This document shows, piece after piece, positions 39,279 to 50,680 of a stretch of 64,000 nucleotides of DNA. The notes beneath the pieces were generated by a model. It saw only the letters and a list, made by a program, of their open reading frames with translations, searched no databases and was not told the DNA's origin. How positions within the stretch are numbered: the stretch's first letter is position 1; every line of letters begins with the position of its first letter. This DNA is from Mytilus trossulus (lineage: Eukaryota > Mollusca > Bivalvia > Mytilida > Mytilidae), in the NCBI RefSeq assembly GCF_036588685.1, contig NC_086378.1:81237127-81301126 (forward strand). Direction: 5' to 3'. The position numbers and the translations under genes were made by a program.

Positions 39279-41027
39279 TGTGTCTCTAGCTGTTTAGGTA
39301 AATTATTTACTTCATTACTGCAAAACAGATTAACTGTGTTCATAGAGTCTAAAGACTTGTTGAGTGCCAATCAGGGTGGCTTTCGTGAAGGATATAGAAC
39401 AAGTGACCATATATTCATAATGAAAACTTTAATTAATAAATATCTAAATAAGTGTAAGAAAAATCTTTACATTTGTTTTGTGGACTTTAAAAAGGCATTC
39501 GACAGTGTTGTAAGAAAGGCATTACTACATAAATTGCTCAAAAAGGGAATAGGTGGGAAATTTTATGACTTGTTAAAACATATGTATAGTAATACATTAT
39601 ATTGTTGTAAAACAGATGGATTTATTAGTGAATCATTCCATGCTAATTTAGGGGTGAAACAGGGGGACAGTCTTAGCCCCACCCTTTTTAATATTTTTGT
39701 CGATGACATAGATTCCTATTTCAACCCTGTTTTGTCTGATCCAGTTAATTTAAATCAGAATAACTTTAGTCATCTTCTTTATGCAGATGATTTAATCTTA
39801 ATTTCAGAAACACCTAATGGCTTGCAACACTGTGTGGATGCCTTACAATCCTTTTGTATTGATTGGGGCCTAAATGTGAACACCAAGAAAACACAAACTA
39901 TGATTTTATCAAATAGTAAAAATAGATCTTTATTAGATAAACATTATTTTTATTTTGGTCCCCAACCATTAGAATCTGCTACGGAATATAAATACTTAGG
40001 TATAGTCTTCAACAATAGAGGTAAACTTAATATAGCAGCTGAAAATCTTGCTGATAAAGCACGTAAGGCATATTTCGCCTTGAAATCAAAATTACCATAT
40101 TCTAATTGTATTGCAGTGGAAAAATGGGTAAGACTTTTCAACTCATTAATTTCACCAATTATGACTTATGGATCTGAAATTTGGATCTCAGATTTTAATA
40201 TAAATCTTGACACTGCTGATAAACTACCATTTGAAAAGGTTCAGAATATGATTATGAAAAATGTTCTTGGTGTTCATGGTAAGGCTTCCAATTTAGCTTT
40301 ACGTACAGAACTTGAGCTATATCCAGTGTGTTTTATATCATATAAACTAATGTTTAAATACTATGCTAGATTAACTGACATTGAAGTTGGAAACAACCCA
40401 AAATTTGATCTATTAAAATCTGCATTCATTGAAGATAAAAAATTGTATACACTAAAGAGCGCTTGCTGGGTACAGTCCTTACATAAATTAAAAAAGTTAA
40501 TCAACTTTGATTCACTTCAAATATCACATAATATGTTTGAGGACTCACTGAAAAACTTTTATAAATGCAAGATTTTGGGTCAACTTGAGAATATTAAATC
40601 TAATAACACAGGTAAACTAAGATTTTATAGTAAAATGTGCTCATCATTTGACTTGAAAGCTTACTTAAGATTTGATATTAAAAAATATGATAGGTCACTG
40701 CTTACAAAAATTAGAATAAGTGCACATTCACTTGCAATTGAAACTGGGAGGTATAGCAAACCAAAAATTTTAGCAAGTGAAAGATACTGCAAACTTTGTA
40801 AAGATAAAGTGGAAGATGAAGTTCATTTTCTTTTACATTGTCCTCTATATAAAGACCTTCGAGAGAAGTTTGATATTTTCAAAAACCTTAATAATGATGA
40901 TGATATTCAATCAACGATCTATTTACTTAATCCAGTAAATCTAGTTAACACCAGACAAATATGTAGTTATTTAAGTCAAGCTTTTGAAGCTCGTAATAAT
41001 AATCTAATGTCAGTTGGTCTACCATAA
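39279..41027 (+). CDS. LINE reverse transcriptase, N-terminally truncated ORF
   Basis: An open frame runs uninterrupted from the truncation point to a TAA at 41025-41027 (582 codons), with no in-frame ATG near its start, so it is a fragment of a larger ORF2-type protein. Motifs in order are SCLGKLFT just after the truncation, NQGGFREGY (about 39369), FVDFKKAFDSV (about 39477), GVKQGDSLSPTLFNIF (about 39651) and the catalytic box YADD at 39780-39791. Near the C terminus (about 40790-40845) there is a CCHC-like set of cysteines and histidines, CKLC with HFLLHC, common in LINE C termini. The endonuclease domain is lost, so it cannot mobilise itself, yet the remaining frame has no stop or frameshift. 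That indicates a recent insertion. Confidence 0.9.
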   Translation, partial: CVSSCLGKLFTSLLQNRLTVFIESKDLLSANQGGFREGYRTSDHIFIMKTLINKYLNKCKKNLYICFVDFKKAFDSVVRKALLHKLLKKGIGGKFYDLLKHMYSNTLYCCKTDGFISESFHANLGVKQGDSLSPTLFNIFVDDIDSYFNPVLSDPVNLNQNNFSHLLYADDLILISETPNGLQHCVDALQSFCIDWGLNVNTKKTQTMILSNSKNRSLLDKHYFYFGPQPLESATEYKYLGIVFNNRGKLNIAAENLADKARKAYFALKSKLPYSNCIAVEKWVRLFNSLISPIMTYGSEIWISDFNINLDTADKLPFEKVQNMIMKNVLGVHGKASNLALRTELELYPVCFISYKLMFKYYARLTDIEVGNNPKFDLLKSAFIEDKKLYTLKSACWVQSLHKLKKLINFDSLQISHNMFEDSLKNFYKCKILGQLENIKSNNTGKLRFYSKMCSSFDLKAYLRFDIKKYDRSLLTKIRISAHSLAIETGRYSKPKILASERYCKLCKDKVEDEVHFLLHCPLYKDLREKFDIFKNLNNDDDIQSTIYLLNPVNLVNTRQICSYLSQAFEARNNNLMSVGLP

Positions 41028-41225
41028 GTATAATACTATGTAATACTGTGATATTATATATATAATTGGTACTTCAAATGTTTTCTTTATGTTGTATTTG
41101 CATAAATTGTCATGTTTAATGTGTTTATATCTTGGAATACGCATTGTATCATATGTGCTTTGTCCAATAAAATATTTGAAAATATTTGAAATTTGAAATT
41201 TGAAATTTGAAATTTGAAATTTGAA
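39279..41225 (+). mobile_element. 5'-truncated non-LTR retrotransposon (LINE) in a tRNA spacer
   Basis: A 1947-bp insertion in the spacer after copy 49. The flanking AACTTA is present on both sides (39273-39278 and 41226-41231) but only once in the consensus unit, giving a 6-bp target duplication. The element ends in a short A/T microsatellite tail of TTGAAA-type repeats (about 41175-41225) rather than poly(A), preceded by AATAAA near 41167. The 5' end lies inside the reverse transcriptase domain, so the endonuclease part is missing. The tail and domain layout suggest the CR1/L2/jockey assemblage; the exact clade is not assigned. Confidence 0.9.
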
Positions 41226-41411
41226 AACTTAATTGAATGTTTCAGCATGAAATCAGTTGAATTGCACGGGATTTTCGGTGAAAAGGCTGTCTATTTGATT
41301 ATTTTTCGTTTGCGGTATTTGATCTACACTATTGCGACTTACAAATGAAATGCGAACATTGTGATAAGTAGCTATAGATTCATGTAACCATTTAAGATCC
41401 CCATTCGTAAC

Positions 41412-41494
41412 AGTGTGGTGGCCGAGTGGTTAAGGCGTTGGACTTAAGTTCCAATGGACGTATGTCCGCGTGGGTTCGAACCCCACCCGCACTA
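41412..41494 (+). tRNA. tRNA-Leu(UAA), copy 50
   Basis: First copy after the LINE; same sequence as copy 1. Confidence 0.96.
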
Positions 41495-42105
41495 GTCTTA
41501 TTTTTATTACACCAAATTAACATCTTTCCTGAAACTGAGTGAATGGTACGCAAGTGCAGCTCCTTAAAATATCGAATAAGCAATGAAATCAAAGTTCCGA
41601 AATATAGATCTACAGTTGCTGCTAGAACAGTAAGTAATGCTTTAAATTGTAACCGCAGTATTTTTTCTAATAGCGCAACTGCAATCAGGAGTAACGCTAA
41701 AAATGACTGTAAGCAAATATTATATGCCCATGCAGTACATTTTATGAAAAGGAAAACATTTTTTTATGAAAAATTGTTTCCGTGATGCGAATTGATTTTT
41801 TTTCTCGATGATCAGTCAAATGATCGTTTATGAGATAATAAACTTTTTTTATCGCTCTTTATGTACAATTATGAAAATTCTTCCAGTAACGGTACTCGGG
41901 TTGGCTAAACGTCAAGTTTAACTTAATTGAATGTTTCAGCATGAAATCAGTTGAATTGCACGGGATTTTCGGTGAAAAGGCTGTCTATTTGATTATTTTT
42001 CGTTTGCGGTATTTGATCTACACTATTGCGACTTACAAATGAAATGCGAACATTGTGATAAGTAGCTATAGATTCATGTAACCATTTAAGATCCCCATTC
42101 GTAAC

Positions 42106-42188
42106 AGTGTGGTGGCCGAGTGGTTAAGGCGTTGGACTTAAGTTCCAATGGACGTATGTCCGCGTGGGTTCGAACCCCACCCGCACTA
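42106..42188 (+). tRNA. tRNA-Leu(UAA), copy 51
   Basis: The tRNA matches copy 1; the spacer after it has one extra T in the T run ending near 42545 (695-bp unit). Confidence 0.96.
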
Positions 42189-42800
42189 GTCTTATTTTTA
42201 TTACACCAAATTAACATCTTTCCTGAAACTGAGTGAATGGTACGCAAGTGCAGCTCCTTAAAATATCGAATAAGCAATGAAATCAAAGTTCCGAAATATA
42301 GATCTACAGTTGCTGCTAGAACAGTAAGTAATGCTTTAAATTGTAACCGCAGTATTTTTTCTAATAGCGCAACTGCAATCAGGAGTAACGCTAAAAATGA
42401 CTGTAAGCAAATATTATATGCCCATGCAGTACATTTTATGAAAAGGAAAACATTTTTTTATGAAAAATTGTTTCCGTGATGCGAATTGATTTTTTTTCTC
42501 GATGATCAGTCAAATGATCGTTTATGAGATAATAAACTTTTTTTTATCGCTCTTTATGTACAATTATGAAAATTCTTCCAGTAACGGTACTCGGGTTGGC
42601 TAAACGTCAAGTTTAACTTAATTGAATGTTTCAGCATGAAATCAGTTGAATTGCACGGGATTTTCGGTGAAAAGGCTGTCTATTTGATTATTTTTCGTTT
42701 GCGGTATTTGATCTACACTATTGCGACTTACAAATGAAATGCGAACATTGTGATAAGTAGCTATAGATTCATGTAACCATTTAAGATCCCCATTCGTAAC

Positions 42801-42883
42801 AGTGTGGTGGCCGAGTGGTTAAGGCGTTGGACTTAAGTTCCAATGGACGTATGTCCGCGTGGGTTCGAACCCCACCCGCACTA
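42801..42883 (+). tRNA. tRNA-Leu(UAA), copy 52
   Basis: The tRNA matches copy 1; the spacer after it carries A to T at 43240. Confidence 0.96.
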
Positions 42884-43494
42884 GTCTTATTTTTATTACA
42901 CCAAATTAACATCTTTCCTGAAACTGAGTGAATGGTACGCAAGTGCAGCTCCTTAAAATATCGAATAAGCAATGAAATCAAAGTTCCGAAATATAGATCT
43001 ACAGTTGCTGCTAGAACAGTAAGTAATGCTTTAAATTGTAACCGCAGTATTTTTTCTAATAGCGCAACTGCAATCAGGAGTAACGCTAAAAATGACTGTA
43101 AGCAAATATTATATGCCCATGCAGTACATTTTATGAAAAGGAAAACATTTTTTTATGAAAAATTGTTTCCGTGATGCGAATTGATTTTTTTTCTCGATGA
43201 TCAGTCAAATGATCGTTTATGAGATAATAAACTTTTTTTTTCGCTCTTTATGTACAATTATGAAAATTCTTCCAGTAACGGTACTCGGGTTGGCTAAACG
43301 TCAAGTTTAACTTAATTGAATGTTTCAGCATGAAATCAGTTGAATTGCACGGGATTTTCGGTGAAAAGGCTGTCTATTTGATTATTTTTCGTTTGCGGTA
43401 TTTGATCTACACTATTGCGACTTACAAATGAAATGCGAACATTGTGATAAGTAGCTATAGATTCATGTAACCATTTAAGATCCCCATTCGTAAC

Positions 43495-43577
43495 AGTGTG
43501 GTGGCCGAGTGGTTAAGGCGTTGGACTTAAGTTCCAATGGACGTATGTCCGCGTGGGTTCGAACCCCACCCGCACTA
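43495..43577 (+). tRNA. tRNA-Leu(UAA), copy 53
   Basis: The tRNA matches copy 1; the spacer carries the same A to T variant (43934) as the preceding unit. Confidence 0.96.
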
Positions 43578-44188
43578 GTCTTATTTTTATTACACCAAAT
43601 TAACATCTTTCCTGAAACTGAGTGAATGGTACGCAAGTGCAGCTCCTTAAAATATCGAATAAGCAATGAAATCAAAGTTCCGAAATATAGATCTACAGTT
43701 GCTGCTAGAACAGTAAGTAATGCTTTAAATTGTAACCGCAGTATTTTTTCTAATAGCGCAACTGCAATCAGGAGTAACGCTAAAAATGACTGTAAGCAAA
43801 TATTATATGCCCATGCAGTACATTTTATGAAAAGGAAAACATTTTTTTATGAAAAATTGTTTCCGTGATGCGAATTGATTTTTTTTCTCGATGATCAGTC
43901 AAATGATCGTTTATGAGATAATAAACTTTTTTTTTCGCTCTTTATGTACAATTATGAAAATTCTTCCAGTAACGGTACTCGGGTTGGCTAAACGTCAAGT
44001 TTAACTTAATTGAATGTTTCAGCATGAAATCAGTTGAATTGCACGGGATTTTCGGTGAAAAGGCTGTCTATTTGATTATTTTTCGTTTGCGGTATTTGAT
44101 CTACACTATTGCGACTTACAAATGAAATGCGAACATTGTGATAAGTAGCTATAGATTCATGTAACCATTTAAGATCCCCATTCGTAAC

Positions 44189-44271
44189 AGTGTGGTGGCC
44201 GAGTGGTTAAGGCGTTGGACTTAAGTTCCAATGGACGTATGTCCGCGTGGGTTCGAACCCCACCCGCACTA
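44189..44271 (+). tRNA. tRNA-Leu(UAA), copy 54
   Basis: Same sequence as copy 1; consensus spacer follows. Confidence 0.96.
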
Positions 44272-44882
44272 GTCTTATTTTTATTACACCAAATTAACAT
44301 CTTTCCTGAAACTGAGTGAATGGTACGCAAGTGCAGCTCCTTAAAATATCGAATAAGCAATGAAATCAAAGTTCCGAAATATAGATCTACAGTTGCTGCT
44401 AGAACAGTAAGTAATGCTTTAAATTGTAACCGCAGTATTTTTTCTAATAGCGCAACTGCAATCAGGAGTAACGCTAAAAATGACTGTAAGCAAATATTAT
44501 ATGCCCATGCAGTACATTTTATGAAAAGGAAAACATTTTTTTATGAAAAATTGTTTCCGTGATGCGAATTGATTTTTTTTCTCGATGATCAGTCAAATGA
44601 TCGTTTATGAGATAATAAACTTTTTTTATCGCTCTTTATGTACAATTATGAAAATTCTTCCAGTAACGGTACTCGGGTTGGCTAAACGTCAAGTTTAACT
44701 TAATTGAATGTTTCAGCATGAAATCAGTTGAATTGCACGGGATTTTCGGTGAAAAGGCTGTCTATTTGATTATTTTTCGTTTGCGGTATTTGATCTACAC
44801 TATTGCGACTTACAAATGAAATGCGAACATTGTGATAAGTAGCTATAGATTCATGTAACCATTTAAGATCCCCATTCGTAAC

Positions 44883-44965
44883 AGTGTGGTGGCCGAGTGG
44901 TTAAGGCGTTGGACTTAAGTTCCAATGGACGTATGTCCGCGTGGGTTCGAACCCCACCCGCACTA
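44883..44965 (+). tRNA. tRNA-Leu(UAA), copy 55
   Basis: Same sequence as copy 1; consensus spacer follows. Confidence 0.96.
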
Positions 44966-45576
44966 GTCTTATTTTTATTACACCAAATTAACATCTTTCC
45001 TGAAACTGAGTGAATGGTACGCAAGTGCAGCTCCTTAAAATATCGAATAAGCAATGAAATCAAAGTTCCGAAATATAGATCTACAGTTGCTGCTAGAACA
45101 GTAAGTAATGCTTTAAATTGTAACCGCAGTATTTTTTCTAATAGCGCAACTGCAATCAGGAGTAACGCTAAAAATGACTGTAAGCAAATATTATATGCCC
45201 ATGCAGTACATTTTATGAAAAGGAAAACATTTTTTTATGAAAAATTGTTTCCGTGATGCGAATTGATTTTTTTTCTCGATGATCAGTCAAATGATCGTTT
45301 ATGAGATAATAAACTTTTTTTATCGCTCTTTATGTACAATTATGAAAATTCTTCCAGTAACGGTACTCGGGTTGGCTAAACGTCAAGTTTAACTTAATTG
45401 AATGTTTCAGCATGAAATCAGTTGAATTGCACGGGATTTTCGGTGAAAAGGCTGTCTATTTGATTATTTTTCGTTTGCGGTATTTGATCTACACTATTGC
45501 GACTTACAAATGAAATGCGAACATTGTGATAAGTAGCTATAGATTCATGTAACCATTTAAGATCCCCATTCGTAAC

Positions 45577-45659
45577 AGTGTGGTGGCCGAGTGGTTAAGG
45601 CGTTGGACTTAAGTTCCAATGGACGTATGTCCGCGTGGGTTCGAACCCCACCCGCACTA
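45577..45659 (+). tRNA. tRNA-Leu(UAA), copy 56
   Basis: Same sequence as copy 1; consensus spacer follows. Confidence 0.96.
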
Positions 45660-46270
45660 GTCTTATTTTTATTACACCAAATTAACATCTTTCCTGAAAC
45701 TGAGTGAATGGTACGCAAGTGCAGCTCCTTAAAATATCGAATAAGCAATGAAATCAAAGTTCCGAAATATAGATCTACAGTTGCTGCTAGAACAGTAAGT
45801 AATGCTTTAAATTGTAACCGCAGTATTTTTTCTAATAGCGCAACTGCAATCAGGAGTAACGCTAAAAATGACTGTAAGCAAATATTATATGCCCATGCAG
45901 TACATTTTATGAAAAGGAAAACATTTTTTTATGAAAAATTGTTTCCGTGATGCGAATTGATTTTTTTTCTCGATGATCAGTCAAATGATCGTTTATGAGA
46001 TAATAAACTTTTTTTATCGCTCTTTATGTACAATTATGAAAATTCTTCCAGTAACGGTACTCGGGTTGGCTAAACGTCAAGTTTAACTTAATTGAATGTT
46101 TCAGCATGAAATCAGTTGAATTGCACGGGATTTTCGGTGAAAAGGCTGTCTATTTGATTATTTTTCGTTTGCGGTATTTGATCTACACTATTGCGACTTA
46201 CAAATGAAATGCGAACATTGTGATAAGTAGCTATAGATTCATGTAACCATTTAAGATCCCCATTCGTAAC

Positions 46271-46353
46271 AGTGTGGTGGCCGAGTGGTTAAGGCGTTGG
46301 ACTTAAGTTCCAATGGACGTATGTCCGCGTGGGTTCGAACCCCACCCGCACTA
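46271..46353 (+). tRNA. tRNA-Leu(UAA), copy 57
   Basis: Same sequence as copy 1; consensus spacer follows. Confidence 0.96.
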
Positions 46354-46964
46354 GTCTTATTTTTATTACACCAAATTAACATCTTTCCTGAAACTGAGTG
46401 AATGGTACGCAAGTGCAGCTCCTTAAAATATCGAATAAGCAATGAAATCAAAGTTCCGAAATATAGATCTACAGTTGCTGCTAGAACAGTAAGTAATGCT
46501 TTAAATTGTAACCGCAGTATTTTTTCTAATAGCGCAACTGCAATCAGGAGTAACGCTAAAAATGACTGTAAGCAAATATTATATGCCCATGCAGTACATT
46601 TTATGAAAAGGAAAACATTTTTTTATGAAAAATTGTTTCCGTGATGCGAATTGATTTTTTTTCTCGATGATCAGTCAAATGATCGTTTATGAGATAATAA
46701 ACTTTTTTTATCGCTCTTTATGTACAATTATGAAAATTCTTCCAGTAACGGTACTCGGGTTGGCTAAACGTCAAGTTTAACTTAATTGAATGTTTCAGCA
46801 TGAAATCAGTTGAATTGCACGGGATTTTCGGTGAAAAGGCTGTCTATTTGATTATTTTTCGTTTGCGGTATTTGATCTACACTATTGCGACTTACAAATG
46901 AAATGCGAACATTGTGATAAGTAGCTATAGATTCATGTAACCATTTAAGATCCCCATTCGTAAC

Positions 46965-47047
46965 AGTGTGGTGGCCGAGTGGTTAAGGCGTTGGACTTAA
47001 GTTCCAATGGACGTATGTCCGCGTGGGTTCGAACCCCACCCGCACTA
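46965..47047 (+). tRNA. tRNA-Leu(UAA), copy 58
   Basis: Same sequence as copy 1; consensus spacer follows. Confidence 0.96.
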
Positions 47048-47658
47048 GTCTTATTTTTATTACACCAAATTAACATCTTTCCTGAAACTGAGTGAATGGT
47101 ACGCAAGTGCAGCTCCTTAAAATATCGAATAAGCAATGAAATCAAAGTTCCGAAATATAGATCTACAGTTGCTGCTAGAACAGTAAGTAATGCTTTAAAT
47201 TGTAACCGCAGTATTTTTTCTAATAGCGCAACTGCAATCAGGAGTAACGCTAAAAATGACTGTAAGCAAATATTATATGCCCATGCAGTACATTTTATGA
47301 AAAGGAAAACATTTTTTTATGAAAAATTGTTTCCGTGATGCGAATTGATTTTTTTTCTCGATGATCAGTCAAATGATCGTTTATGAGATAATAAACTTTT
47401 TTTATCGCTCTTTATGTACAATTATGAAAATTCTTCCAGTAACGGTACTCGGGTTGGCTAAACGTCAAGTTTAACTTAATTGAATGTTTCAGCATGAAAT
47501 CAGTTGAATTGCACGGGATTTTCGGTGAAAAGGCTGTCTATTTGATTATTTTTCGTTTGCGGTATTTGATCTACACTATTGCGACTTACAAATGAAATGC
47601 GAACATTGTGATAAGTAGCTATAGATTCATGTAACCATTTAAGATCCCCATTCGTAAC

Positions 47659-47741
47659 AGTGTGGTGGCCGAGTGGTTAAGGCGTTGGACTTAAGTTCCA
47701 ATGGACGTATGTCCGCGTGGGTTCGAACCCCACCCGCACTA
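47659..47741 (+). tRNA. tRNA-Leu(UAA), copy 59
   Basis: Same sequence as copy 1; consensus spacer follows. Confidence 0.96.
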
Positions 47742-48352
47742 GTCTTATTTTTATTACACCAAATTAACATCTTTCCTGAAACTGAGTGAATGGTACGCAA
47801 GTGCAGCTCCTTAAAATATCGAATAAGCAATGAAATCAAAGTTCCGAAATATAGATCTACAGTTGCTGCTAGAACAGTAAGTAATGCTTTAAATTGTAAC
47901 CGCAGTATTTTTTCTAATAGCGCAACTGCAATCAGGAGTAACGCTAAAAATGACTGTAAGCAAATATTATATGCCCATGCAGTACATTTTATGAAAAGGA
48001 AAACATTTTTTTATGAAAAATTGTTTCCGTGATGCGAATTGATTTTTTTTCTCGATGATCAGTCAAATGATCGTTTATGAGATAATAAACTTTTTTTATC
48101 GCTCTTTATGTACAATTATGAAAATTCTTCCAGTAACGGTACTCGGGTTGGCTAAACGTCAAGTTTAACTTAATTGAATGTTTCAGCATGAAATCAGTTG
48201 AATTGCACGGGATTTTCGGTGAAAAGGCTGTCTATTTGATTATTTTTCGTTTGCGGTATTTGATCTACACTATTGCGACTTACAAATGAAATGCGAACAT
48301 TGTGATAAGTAGCTATAGATTCATGTAACCATTTAAGATCCCCATTCGTAAC

Positions 48353-48435
48353 AGTGTGGTGGCCGAGTGGTTAAGGCGTTGGACTTAAGTTCCAATGGAC
48401 GTATGTCCGCGTGGGTTCGAACCCCACCCGCACTA
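48353..48435 (+). tRNA. tRNA-Leu(UAA), copy 60
   Basis: Same sequence as copy 1; consensus spacer follows. Confidence 0.96.
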
Positions 48436-49046
48436 GTCTTATTTTTATTACACCAAATTAACATCTTTCCTGAAACTGAGTGAATGGTACGCAAGTGCAG
48501 CTCCTTAAAATATCGAATAAGCAATGAAATCAAAGTTCCGAAATATAGATCTACAGTTGCTGCTAGAACAGTAAGTAATGCTTTAAATTGTAACCGCAGT
48601 ATTTTTTCTAATAGCGCAACTGCAATCAGGAGTAACGCTAAAAATGACTGTAAGCAAATATTATATGCCCATGCAGTACATTTTATGAAAAGGAAAACAT
48701 TTTTTTATGAAAAATTGTTTCCGTGATGCGAATTGATTTTTTTTCTCGATGATCAGTCAAATGATCGTTTATGAGATAATAAACTTTTTTTATCGCTCTT
48801 TATGTACAATTATGAAAATTCTTCCAGTAACGGTACTCGGGTTGGCTAAACGTCAAGTTTAACTTAATTGAATGTTTCAGCATGAAATCAGTTGAATTGC
48901 ACGGGATTTTCGGTGAAAAGGCTGTCTATTTGATTATTTTTCGTTTGCGGTATTTGATCTACACTATTGCGACTTACAAATGAAATGCGAACATTGTGAT
49001 AAGTAGCTATAGATTCATGTAACCATTTAAGATCCCCATTCGTAAC

Positions 49047-49129
49047 AGTGTGGTGGCCGAGTGGTTAAGGCGTTGGACTTAAGTTCCAATGGACGTATGT
49101 CCGCGTGGGTTCGAACCCCACCCGCACTA
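49047..49129 (+). tRNA. tRNA-Leu(UAA), copy 61
   Basis: Same sequence as copy 1; consensus spacer follows. Confidence 0.96.
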
Positions 49130-49740
49130 GTCTTATTTTTATTACACCAAATTAACATCTTTCCTGAAACTGAGTGAATGGTACGCAAGTGCAGCTCCTT
49201 AAAATATCGAATAAGCAATGAAATCAAAGTTCCGAAATATAGATCTACAGTTGCTGCTAGAACAGTAAGTAATGCTTTAAATTGTAACCGCAGTATTTTT
49301 TCTAATAGCGCAACTGCAATCAGGAGTAACGCTAAAAATGACTGTAAGCAAATATTATATGCCCATGCAGTACATTTTATGAAAAGGAAAACATTTTTTT
49401 ATGAAAAATTGTTTCCGTGATGCGAATTGATTTTTTTTCTCGATGATCAGTCAAATGATCGTTTATGAGATAATAAACTTTTTTTATCGCTCTTTATGTA
49501 CAATTATGAAAATTCTTCCAGTAACGGTACTCGGGTTGGCTAAACGTCAAGTTTAACTTAATTGAATGTTTCAGCATGAAATCAGTTGAATTGCACGGGA
49601 TTTTCGGTGAAAAGGCTGTCTATTTGATTATTTTTCGTTTGCGGTATTTGATCTACACTATTGCGACTTACAAATGAAATGCGAACATTGTGATAAGTAG
49701 CTATAGATTCATGTAACCATTTAAGATCCCCATTCGTAAC

Positions 49741-49823
49741 AGTGTGGTGGCCGAGTGGTTAAGGCGTTGGACTTAAGTTCCAATGGACGTATGTCCGCGT
49801 GGGTTCGAACCCCACCCGCACTA
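49741..49823 (+). tRNA. tRNA-Leu(UAA), copy 62
   Basis: The tRNA matches copy 1; the spacer after it carries A to T at 50180. Confidence 0.96.
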
Positions 49824-50434
49824 GTCTTATTTTTATTACACCAAATTAACATCTTTCCTGAAACTGAGTGAATGGTACGCAAGTGCAGCTCCTTAAAATA
49901 TCGAATAAGCAATGAAATCAAAGTTCCGAAATATAGATCTACAGTTGCTGCTAGAACAGTAAGTAATGCTTTAAATTGTAACCGCAGTATTTTTTCTAAT
50001 AGCGCAACTGCAATCAGGAGTAACGCTAAAAATGACTGTAAGCAAATATTATATGCCCATGCAGTACATTTTATGAAAAGGAAAACATTTTTTTATGAAA
50101 AATTGTTTCCGTGATGCGAATTGATTTTTTTTCTCGATGATCAGTCAAATGATCGTTTATGAGATAATAAACTTTTTTTTTCGCTCTTTATGTACAATTA
50201 TGAAAATTCTTCCAGTAACGGTACTCGGGTTGGCTAAACGTCAAGTTTAACTTAATTGAATGTTTCAGCATGAAATCAGTTGAATTGCACGGGATTTTCG
50301 GTGAAAAGGCTGTCTATTTGATTATTTTTCGTTTGCGGTATTTGATCTACACTATTGCGACTTACAAATGAAATGCGAACATTGTGATAAGTAGCTATAG
50401 ATTCATGTAACCATTTAAGATCCCCATTCGTAAT

Positions 50435-50517
50435 AGTGTGGTGGCCGAGTGGTTAAGGCGTTGGACTTAAGTTCCAATGGACGTATGTCCGCGTGGGTTC
50501 GAACCCCACCCGCACTA
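50435..50517 (+). tRNA. tRNA-Leu(UAA), copy 63 (last in array)
   Basis: The tRNA matches copy 1. The base just upstream (50434) is T instead of C, outside the mature tRNA. The unit after it decays from about 50681. Confidence 0.96.
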
Positions 50518-50680
50518 GTCTTATTTTTATTACACCAAATTAACATCTTTCCTGAAACTGAGTGAATGGTACGCAAGTGCAGCTCCTTAAAATATCGAAT
50601 AAGCAATGAAATCAAAGTTCCGAAATATAGATCTACAGTTGCTGCTAGAACAGTAAGTAATGCTTTAAATTGTAACCGCT

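Larger units (their letters stand above)
41226..50680 (+). repeat. tRNA-Leu(UAA) tandem array, right block
   Basis: Continuation after the LINE with copies 50-63. Variants seen are a T insertion in the T run near 42540-42547 (a 695-bp unit), A to T at 43240, 43934 and 50180 beside the same T run, and C to T at 50434, immediately upstream of copy 63. The last unit matches the consensus up to about 50680 and then diverges abruptly. Confidence 0.97.

Noticed and set aside
39950-40141. Minus-strand frame inside the LINE
   Set aside because: Shadow of the reverse transcriptase frame on the opposite strand.
1-50680. CRISPR array or ribosomal/5S gene array
   Set aside because: The repeated part is 694 bp with a cloverleaf tRNA, and there are no unique spacers. 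No rRNA sequence was recognised in the unit.
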